Assembly (NCBI GenBank): GCA_021292165.1
Contig: CM037878.1
Coordinates: forward strand, 288,844,971 to 288,908,970
From: Shinisaurus crocodilurus
Taxonomy: Eukaryota; Chordata; Lepidosauria; Squamata; Shinisauridae
Length of the DNA: 64,000 bases
Reading direction: 5' to 3'
Position numbers and translations under genes: made by a program. The notes beneath the pieces were generated by a model. The model ran no database searches and was not told where the DNA came from. It saw nothing but the letters and a program-made list of their open reading frames with translations. Of the stretch, positions 53,410 to 61,216 are shown in pieces; position 1 is the first letter of the stretch; each line of letters starts with the position of its first letter.

Positions 53410-54925
53410 CCATTTCAAAGGAAAGAGTGAGGTACTGACAACAATGCACTCCACTTATAGTGGAGGGTAGAACCATTTCCTCCCACTGGACCCTCTGGGA
53501 ATGTGGAATTTCCATGGGCCAGATTAGGCCTGCAGGCCAGAGGTTCTGCATCTCTGCCTTACAGACAGGGCAGTGTGGATACTTTACCAAAGAAAGGATC
53601 AAGACAAGTGCTTTAGTCTGACATCTAGCTTTCTGTGTAGAGGGATTTTATTTTATTTTTGTACTGAGGAGCATTCCACAATGTAATTCCAACTAACAGT
53701 ATAAAGTGGCACTGTCCAGGAACAGGTTTACTGGACTGATGAGCTCTGAACCTAGAGTCTCTCTCAGTCTGCCCCAGACTTTACCTCCTTTCCTTCAGTA
53801 GTTCTAGCCACACCTGCTGTTGCAAGCACCAGCACTCCTGCCATAGCTTGATTTCAAGCTTATCCCCATAGGCTCTCTCCTGTTTCCTCTTGGGACGGTG
53901 GTAGGAGATAAAAGGAAAGGTTGTGAAATGGTGGCGAGAGGAGCTTGGAACTGACTGAGGGCTCTTGAGATTTCTCTCCTCAGAAGCCAAGTCTCAAGTG
54001 AGGATTGGGCTGCTTGTGTTCAGGTGGATCTATATTTTATACATCCCTTCGGCCTCCTTAGATGAGGATGGACCTGTTGGCCCATGCCACATGGTTGCCC
54101 CTGGGTTCAATGATGAATTGTGGCACCATTATTTGCTCTTAGTTGGTGAATGTCAGAGACAGAATCGCTGAGGGAAATGGACCAGTGGTCTGCCCAGCTG
54201 TGTTGATTTTCTTTCACTTTTGCCCACATTAATGGTAATTCTCGGAAAATTAAGTCCAAAGATGGACCGTGGAAATGGAGCAGCTGAACCATGCTGTGTT
54301 TCCAAGTACAATTATTTCTTTTACTTAAGTGTGAAAAAGAAAAGAAAGCTTGAGATCTGCAGGTGTTGTGATGATAGTTTGAAAAAATAAACCTCTCTTC
54401 AGGGGGGAAAGGTCATTGAACAAGGCTTGGAAAATATTCATCCTGTCAACTATTATAAATTTGATTCATTTGGCCTTATGCCTCCCAAAGGAAAATCTCT
54501 TTGAAGTTTATTATCAAATGCTCTAGATCTTTCATATTTAACAACTGTATTGCAAAATAAAAGATATTTAGCATAGTACTTAACAGGATGTCTTTTCCTG
54601 CAGAATGCTACATCTGTAATAGTACTAACAAAAATTAAGTTGGCAGAAGAATTTTTCTGTGTCTTCCTTGAATGCAATATTTACATTGTATTAAATGAGA
54701 CCAGTGCTGTACATGGATGTGCTGTGCCACAGCCCAAAAGTAAATGCCTATCATGGAACTTAAACTCTTGGTCACAATTAATTGGCCGCACATTACCGGT
54801 ATTTTGCAGCCAGCCAAATATATGGTTATTTCCTGGCTTGGCTGACAATGCCCCTCACTAGGACAGAGAGTGCCCGTGTCTATCTGTGCCACATACATAT
54901 GGATAACATTCTCCCAGAGCAGGTG
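53410..54925. other. Intronic sequence, nothing recognised
   Basis: No exon, RNA or nameable repeat. Confidence 0.35.
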
Positions 54926-54934
54926 CAATGTAGC

Positions 54935-55145
54935 AAGTAAGAGATTGTGCTGAACCAGGAAATACCTAGTTCAAATTTTTCCTCAGCCTTGAACACACTG
55001 GGTAGCCCTTTGTAGGCCACTGTCTCAGCCTCAGCCTCCCATCTGCAATATGGGGATAACTGATTTTTTAATTTGCCCTATGTATTGTGTATTTCAATTT
55101 TTATATACTTTTTAATGGCATGGATAGAAAGATAGGATATAAATT
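54935..55145 (+). mobile_element. Old MIR-like SINE
   Basis: AAGTAAGAGATTGTGCTGAA, then CTAGTTCAAATTTTTCCTCA, ACACTGGGTAGCCCTTTG, TCTCAGCCTCAGCCTCCCAT and TGCAATATGGGGATAACTG follow the block order of a MIR/CORE-type SINE. It is more diverged than the copies at 9344 and 30417. Confidence 0.5.
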
Positions 55146-55234
55146 AAAATGATGAAAGGGTAATGCTTTCCAGGAGATCTTACTGGCTGTCTCTTTTTGG
55201 TGGGTGTTAACTGCCTAGGGTTAAATAACTAGAG

Positions 55235-55371
55235 CAGGGCTCTCCAATCTTGGTTCCCCAGATGTTGCTGGACTATAGCTCCCAGAATCCCTTGTCATTA
55301 GCCATGCTGGCTGGGGCATGCTGGGAGTTGTAGGCCAAAAACATCTGGGGACCCAAGGTTGGAGAACACTG
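55235..55371. mobile_element. hAT-type palindromic MITE, copy 3
   Basis: Family of 747-883. Left end CAGGGCTCTCCAATCTTGG; the right end, reversed, is CAGTGTTCTCCAACCTTGG. Flanks AACTAGAG and CCCTAAAG agree at only 5 of 8 positions, so this is an older copy or the ends have drifted. Confidence 0.78.
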
Positions 55372-55469
55372 CCCTAAAGGATCAGGTTCATATTTTGGGG
55401 ATGTTCTTGGATTCAGCATTATCACTAGAGGCACAGGTGGGCTCGGTAACACAGAGCACCTTTTTATCA

Positions 55470-56345
55470 GCTTAGGCTGATATACCAACTACATCCTTAT
55501 CTGGACAGAGATAGCCTAGCTACAGCTATCCATGCTCTGGTAACCTCTTGTCTGGATTATTGCAATGCATTATAATATTTATTTATTTAATTACATTTAT
55601 ATCCCGCATTTTTCCCCTCTTGCAAGGAACCCAAGGCGGCTTACATGACCCTCCTCTCCATTTTATCCTCACAACAACCCTGTGAGGTAAGCATTATATG
55701 TGGGGCTGCCTTTGAAAATGGTCCAGAAACTTCAGCTGCTCCAAAATATGGCAGCAAGATTGTTAATGGCAACTAGCCAATGTGATTATATTAGGCCAGT
55801 ACTTTTTCATCTGCACTGGCTGTGAGTCCGTGGCCAGGCCAGATTCAAAGTGCTGATATTAACATTCCAAGCCCAAAATGGCTTAGGGCCAGGCTACCTG
55901 AAGGATTGTCTCCTCCCATATATACCTGCCTGGACCCTAAGATTGTCCTCAGCAGTCCTTCTTCAGGAGCCCCTACCAAGGGAAGTGAGGTGGGTGGCTA
56001 CTAAGAAGAGGGCCTGTTCTGCTGTGCCACCCCGGTTGTGCAATGAGCTTCCCAGAGAGGCTCACCTGGCACCTATGCTGTACTCTTTCTGGCACCAGGT
56101 GAAGACCTTCCTATTTTCCCAGGCATTTAGTCTTTCAATTTCTGTTGTTTTAGGTAAATCTGTTACTGTATTTTAAATCTCTGCATTGCTGCTAGGTTTT
56201 ACTTCTGTTTTTACTTCTATTTCATATTGTCATTTCAAGCTTTTATACTGTACCTTATGTTGTATTTTATGGTTTTAATTGTTGTGAACTGCCCAGGGGG
56301 CTTTAGCTATTGGGCAGTATAGAAATGTAATAAATAAATAAATAA
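55470..56345 (+). pseudogene. L2 LINE 3' fragment with a SINE insertion
   Basis: Degraded L2 RT C-terminus: TSCLDYCNAL-like remnant, TMWGCL-type segment, FQAQNGLGPGYLKDCLLP, SAVPPRLCNELPREAHLAP and LYSFWHQVKTFLFSQAF. The 3' end has GAACTGCCCAGGGGGCTTTA, TAGCTATTGGGCAGTATAG and an AATAAATAAATAAATAAG tail. A SINE piece at 55575-55690 interrupts it. Several stops; not functional. Confidence 0.75.
55575..55690 (-). mobile_element. MIR-like SINE, truncated, inserted in L2
   Basis: An antisense 3' portion of the SINE family at 9344-9578 (ATTTATATCCCGCATTTTTC, AAGGCGGCTTACATGACCCT, CTCACAACAACCCTGTGAGG). A perfect 8-bp duplication GCATTATA flanks it (55567-55574 and 55691-55698), and removing the insert restores the L2 sequence. 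Confidence 0.88.
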
Positions 56346-56349
56346 GTAG

Positions 56350-57060
56350 ACATCCTGTCGAGACTTATTTTACAGCAGCACAAACATGGAAGGATATGAA
56401 CACCACTTCTTGGTACTATAAAAAGTTTGCAATGGAAAGATCAGCAGTCAGTTAAACAGCCCATCTCAATCATTTATAATGCTGTCTAGGATTATTTTAC
56501 AAATACTGATGCCAGAGTTCAACTACGTACTAGGACAAGGATTTCACTAACTGTAAAGTTCATTTCCTGTTTTTAAACATAGCAGGACTGGCAGTAATTC
56601 CAGCCCCACAACCCACACACATGCACTTCAATAACCGGGGAGGTAGGTATGGAGATGTGGGGCAGGGGATATCTCACTGGCAAACTGTAAGGTGAAGAAG
56701 GTGAGGCAGAAGCCCAGGAATGCATGGACCTAGGTTCCAGGAAAGCAAGTAAGCTAGCTGAATTATATGGAGTCTCCCTTGTCTCCCAGATTTCATCTTC
56801 CTAGGAGGACCATGTTAAGAGCAAACTCAAGCAAGTAGCCAAGCATACAAAGAACACATAATTGCATATTTGGGGAGTGGGGTGGGGTGAGAAGGGAGGA
56901 ACAGAAGGAGTGTGAGTACTGCAATGCTACCGTATATTGTTTCAAAAAATCTAAGGGTGGCTCATTATTACTGTAATAATGAAGGTACAAGCTTGCTTTT
57001 TAAAAACGGAATCAGTTAGCCCTTCACATCTTACCAAGAGTGTCATCTATGAACATGCAT
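56350..57060. other. Intronic sequence, nothing recognised
   Basis: No exon or nameable repeat. Confidence 0.35.
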
Positions 57061-57061
57061 A

Positions 57062-57145
57062 TTTCATAGATCATAGAGTTGGAAGGGGCCTACAAGGCCA
57101 TCGAGTCCAACCCCCTGCTCAATGCAGGAAACTAGAGGAGGGTTT
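57062..57145 (-). mobile_element. CR1-tailed SINE 3' piece
   Basis: ATAGATCATAGAGTTGGAAG, GGCCTACAAGGCCATCGAGT and CTGCTCAATGCAGGAAACTAG-type sequence ending in AGGAGGG. The GAAACTAGAGGAGGG segment is the joint between the CR1 tail and the 5S part in the SINEs at 16590 and 37348, so this is probably a 5'-truncated copy of that SINE. Confidence 0.6.
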
Positions 57146-57269
57146 AGAAGATGGGCAGGGGAAAAGACGACGACTGTAAGCCTCCGATAAACTATTTTTG
57201 CAGGTGTAAAGAACCACACATGCAGGTGGAACTTCTTCCTGTGTAGTTCTGGCAATTAGTTATCTAATT

Positions 57270-57348
57270 GCCAGAAGTGGACTCTAGAACACAAAAGCTT
57301 ATGACATAATACATTTGTCAGTCTTTAAGGTGCTACAAGACACTTTAG
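57270..57348 (+). mobile_element. Interspersed repeat fragment (unnamed family)
   Basis: Same blocks as 8713-8815: ACACAAAAGCTTATGACATA, ATTTGTCAGTCTTTAAGGTG and CTACAAGACAC. Confidence 0.5.
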
Positions 57349-57570
57349 AAACTGAACACTCATCTTGTTGGCAGAGGGCTCAGCATTGAAAATTATCAAG
57401 AACAATCCTGCTATGCATGCATTTACACATCTGTAAACAGGCTCTCTGGATCCTAGCACACATCATCACAGAATCTTCCCTATAAAATAGAGGTGGGCCA
57501 TCTGGTGGAGTGACAGGCAGAAGCCCGGGAAGGGGCCAACCTGAACATTCCAGAGGCTCTGATTGGTTGA

Positions 57571-58228
57571 AGCAATGCGTTATACATGGGGCTGCCTTTG
57601 AAAACGGTCCAGAAACTTCAGCTGATCCAAAATAGGGCAGCGAGATTATTAACCGGGACTGGCCGACGAGAACATATTATGCCAGTGCTTTCTCATCTGC
57701 ACTGGCTGCCAGTCTGTTTCCGGGCCCGATTCAAAGTGCTGGTGCTAACATTTAAAGCCCTGAACGGCTTGGGACCAGGGTATCTGAAGGATCGTCTCCT
57801 CCCATATGTACCTGCCCGGACACTAAAATCTTCCTCAGCGGTCCTTCTCCGAGAGCCCCTGCCAAAGGAAGTGAGGCAGGTGGCTACTAGGAGGAGGGCC
57901 TTTTCTGCTGTGGCACCCCAGTTATGGAATGAGCTCCCCAAAGAGGTTCGCCTGGCGCCTACTTTGTATTCTTTCCGGCACCAGGTGAAGACCTTTCTGT
58001 TCTCCCAGGCATTTTAATCATTTTAATCTTGTAATTGTTTTTAATTCCGTTATTGTAACTGCTGCTGCTAGCTCTGCTGTTTGTTTTTAATCTGTGGTTT
58101 TAAATTTTATATTTTATATTGTATTTTATTATTTTAACTGTTGTAAACCACCCAGAGAGCTTCGGCTATTGGGCGGTATAAAAATGTATTAAATAAATAA
58201 ATATAAATAAATAAATAAATAAATAAGC
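57571..58228 (+). mobile_element. L2 LINE 3' end, short copy
   Basis: 5'-truncated L2 with an unbroken C-terminal coding part and the L2 3' end: CCACCCAGAGAGCTTCGGCT, ATTGGGCGGTATAAAAATG and an AATAAATAAATATAAATAAA tail. AAGCA occurs at both edges (about 57568-57572 and 58225-58229), a possible short target duplication. Confidence 0.88.
57586..58017 (+). CDS. L2 reverse transcriptase C-terminal fragment
   Basis: 143 codons open to a natural stop. Motifs in order: QKLQLIQNRAARLLTG, HIMPVLSHLHWLPV, FKVLVLTFKALNGLGPGYLK, LREPLPKEVRQV, RRRAFSAVAPQLWNELPKEV and TLYSFRHQVKTFLFSQAF. This is the region after the RT active site in L2 LINEs. The upstream RT and endonuclease are missing, so the fragment has no enzymatic function; its first methionine is only the first internal one. 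It is much less decayed than the L2 copies at 55470 and 24905 and is probably recent. Confidence 0.8.
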   Translation: MGLPLKTVQKLQLIQNRAARLLTGTGRREHIMPVLSHLHWLPVCFRARFKVLVLTFKALNGLGPGYLKDRLLPYVPARTLKSSSAVLLREPLPKEVRQVATRRRAFSAVAPQLWNELPKEVRLAPTLYSFRHQVKTFLFSQAF

Positions 58229-58790
58229 AGAGAGCATAGAACCCCAGGGAGTTGGTAGTTAAAGGGGAGTCGGTTGTCAGTTGGGGAGAGAGTGGGTTGG
58301 AGTGAGAGAGGCAGTGGGAGGTTAATAGAGTAGGTAGGGAAAGGTGGTGCTGAAGAAAAGAGTTCAGACAGGAAATCTAGTACCGGTAACTAAATTGTGA
58401 GAAAGCAAACCTGAAGGTGTTAGTAGAGAACAGTTCACAGGAGTTTCCGCTTAGGGAGTGAAGGACCTTCTGTCTGAGGAAGAAGGTGAAGCTCTGGACT
58501 AGTGAGAGGGATAGTTAAGTTCCCTGGTCTGATACTGTAACTTCAAGTAACCAAGCCAAGTTGATACAAAGAGCACTGTATAACATCTGCCTGCCTTTAA
58601 CCTGAATCTAAGCAAAGAACAAGTTTGAATTACCGGTAACTGTTGAAAATCCAAGTTATCTGTGCCTGAGTTGAATATCAGTTTAGAGACTTGGTTAGAA
58701 CAATAAATCAATCTTTTTATTCAAAGTTCTAAGTGTCCAGAGTCTGACTGGTAGACAGGAAAGTAAGAAGGGAATTAACGGAGGGCACCC
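58229..58790 (+). other. LTR-like or unassigned sequence around the L2 insertion
   Basis: The sequence before the L2 (57480-57570, with a CCAAT-type CTGATTGGTTGAA) and after it has a look of U3 and R: a purine-rich stretch, then AACAATAAATCAATC near 58700 as a possible polyadenylation signal. No ends or target duplication identified. Confidence 0.25.
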
Positions 58791-59590
58791 TACTTCAAGT
58801 AATCAAATAAAACAAACTGCTCTTAATAAAGACAAACAAACGTGGCTGAACAGCTACATTTAAGGCCTAAGACATATCATTGGCTAACGCAGCTTAAGAA
58901 GACAGCTTAAAGTCTGAAGTGACCAATACAAGGTGGCACTTGGTGAGAGCAAAGTACCCGTTAAGGGTGTGGGCTTTGGAGGAGGGGTCCCGTCCACTAC
59001 AGGCCACATGCAACTTACAAAGCCCCAGGGATCCCCACTCACTTACCGTGCTGCCCAGCTGATCAGCTGGGCGGCAGGGGAACACATCACTGGTTCCCCA
59101 CTGCTAATAGCACCGTGAAAATCACAATCTCGATCAGGATCGTGGGAAGGCTTTAACCTCCTCCCCACCCCAGCGATCCCGACGCAGCCAAGATCACTGG
59201 GGCAATGGGGGAGAGAGGCGTTAACTTTCCCCTAGCAATTTTGTCCACATGTAGATCACACTCCTCCTAGTCCCCCAAACAGCTGTTTGGTGGGGTGGAA
59301 AGAGCATGATCACTCTCTGCTAGGATGGAGAGGCTTTTGCCCCTTTCACTGCAGCAGGGAAAGCATCTGAAAGCCAAGAACCTATTTGTGAGTGTGTGTG
59401 TGTGGTTTTGAAAGAGGGCTAGGGAAAGGGTGTGAGTGTTCACATGTGCAACCTACTTCCCATCACCACATGTGGACCTGAGGGCAGTCCACATACTTTA
59501 ACATAGGGAAGTCTTGCCCAACTGGGGGGAAAAGGAGAACCCCTGGCAAAACAAATTAACAGCATAATCCTATATATGTCTACTCAGAAA
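58791..59590. other. Unassigned sequence, possibly old repeat
   Basis: Shares short motifs with 22490-22900 (CGATCAGGATCGTGGGAAGG-type sequence, GTGAGTGTGTGTGTGTGG). No coding evidence. Confidence 0.25.
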
Positions 59591-59594
59591 TAAA

Positions 59595-59735
59595 TCCCAT
59601 TGATTGGGTTCACACAGCACAACAAGTCTTGTCGTGTTGTGTGAACCCTCCATGGCTTATAAACCCAGCTTCTGGGCTTATAAGCCACCCTGACAGGCCA
59701 CAGCTTGTTTTAGGGTTTCATAGGCACCCCTGGTC
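59595..59735. mobile_element. Fold-back MITE remnant
   Basis: GGGTTCACACAGCACAACAA with GTTGTGTGAACCCTCC, then mirrored GGCTTATAAACCCAGCTTC and GGGCTTATAAGCC, resemble the central and outer motifs of the fold-back MITEs at 5797 and 40252. Ends are unclear. Confidence 0.4.
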
Positions 59736-59954
59736 TTGCCGTGTTGGCCAAACCGGGACGACATAACAAGGCCAGGGGTAGCCCAAACGACTACAGAGCC
59801 ATTTGGCAAGAGCGGCAAAAAGGCTCGCCAGTCTTGCCAAGCGACTCTGGGCAAGCTCCGATGAAAGCGGCACTTGGGGACGGCTGTCAGAGGCTCCGCC
59901 TGCCCTGCTGTGGCCGCCAGCTGAAAGGGCTGGGGGGGGGTGATGAAGGGCAAG

Positions 59955-60590
59955 CCACACTCTGCTCGGACTACTCTGGAGTAGGCCGAGCAGTGCACAG
60001 CTCAGCCCCCATCCATCCGGCGCCACTAAGCAGTGGCAGCCCAGGATTGGGGGGGGGGGTCCATGTTCTGCTTGGCTTCCTCCAGATTAGGCTGAGTAGA
60101 GTGCGGACCACCACCCCTCCACCGGTCCAGCAGCTGCTGCTGCTGAGCAGTGGTGCCGCCGGACCGCGTGTGTGTCCTCTGCTCAGCCTACGCCAGAGTA
60201 GGCTGAGCAGAGTGTGGCTTAGAGTCCCCCCATCTGGCACTGCCGCTGCTGAGCAACAGCACTGGACAGGGGGAGCACCGCCATCTGCTTGGCCTACTCT
60301 GAAGTAGGCCAAGCAGAGCGCGGCTCGGCTCCCCCCCCCACGGTGGCACCAGATGGGAGGAGCCATGCTCTGCATGGTGGGACGGCACTGCTACAGATCT
60401 CGGCAGCAGTGCCAATAGCCCTCACCACAGCTCACAAGGTATCCTCGCCAATCAGGATGAGGGCTGTCATACATGTTTGTATGTATACGGTTTTTTTAAT
60501 AATGTATTTTTAAGGTTTTAATCTTTGTAAACTGCCCAGAGAGCTTCGGCTACTGAGTGGTACAGAAGTGAAATGAAATAATGAGGAGCA
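59955..60590 (+). mobile_element. Hairpin minisatellite with L2-type 3' tail
   Basis: Four tandem units with hairpin cores at 59962-59993, 60068-60100, 60179-60210 and 60285-60316 (spacing 106-111 bp). Each core has the form CTGCTYRGCC...GGCYRAGCAG around a TACTC/GAGTA centre. After about 200 bp of non-repeat sequence an L2-type end follows: TTTGTAAACTGCCCAGAGAG, CTTCGGCTACTGAGTGG, TACAGAAGTGAAATGAAATAA. This resembles a composite non-autonomous element (VNTR plus LINE tail). The 188-codon open frame through it is not a gene. Confidence 0.65.
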
Positions 60591-60705
60591 TACAGGAATT
60601 AAGAGATTAATAATAAATTAATTTTAATACGTCAAAAGCAGGAAACCAGCCAGAAAGGCAGTTGGAACACTAGATGCCAAAGCTATGAAAGGATTACTGA
60701 AGGAA

Positions 60706-61137
60706 GGACAGGTTGCTTACCTGTAACTGTGGTTCTTCGAGTGGTCATCTGTGCAGTCACACATATGGGCTCTGTGCATGCGCGGAGGCCGCTTCGGGAA
60801 GATTCTAAAGCTGAGGCGAATTGGGCAGGAACCCCTCCCCCCACGCATGCCTTCTAGCGGGTTCCCGCCCTCTCCCTCAGTTCCCCTGAGACCGCCATCG
60901 CGATCCCAGTGGTAAGGGAGAATATATAGGAAGAAGTTTTCCCAATTTTAGGATCTCAATACCGATAGTCGAATTCGAAGGTGTTAATCGGTCTCGAAGA
61001 ATTCCAGCCCACGTGATCCCTTATCTCGGTACACCAGCAGATTCGACAGTGACACCGATGCGGGGACGGATGGGTGGGTTGTGTGACTGCACAGATGACC
61101 ACTCGAAGAACCACAGTTACAGGTAAGCAACCTGTCC
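60706..61137 (-). mobile_element. DIRS 3' terminal region with 57-bp inverted repeat
   Basis: Perfect 57-bp inverted repeat: arms 60706-60762 and 61081-61137 (GGACAGGTTGCTTACCTGTA at the outer ends). A third, partial, direct copy (TTCTTCGTGGTCTCTGTGCA) follows at 61142-61180. Inverted and internal complementary copies at the 3' end are the terminal layout of DIRS elements (inverted terminal repeat plus internal complementary region), used to circularise the DNA before recombinase-mediated integration. The outer boundary is near 60700. Confidence 0.75.
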
Positions 61138-61216
61138 TCCTTCTTCGTGGTCTCTGTGCATCACACATATGGGCAGAGTAGCAAGCTGACTTACCGGAGG
61201 AGGGTCGGTGTCGAGA

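Noticed and set aside
53781..53990. Possible FCHSD2 upstream exon (KRKQERAYGDK resembles an ERxY segment)
   Set aside because: The surrounding residues do not match the F-BAR N-terminus, and no acceptor or donor fits the phase needed to join 43867-43943.
59741..60307. 188-codon frame on the plus strand and several on the minus strand
   Set aside because: They cover the hairpin minisatellite; GC-rich repeats rarely meet stop codons. No domain is visible.
60706..61137. CRISPR-like or tandem direct repeats
   Set aside because: The arms are inverted and belong to a DIRS terminus. Nowhere in the window are there regularly spaced short direct repeats with unique spacers.
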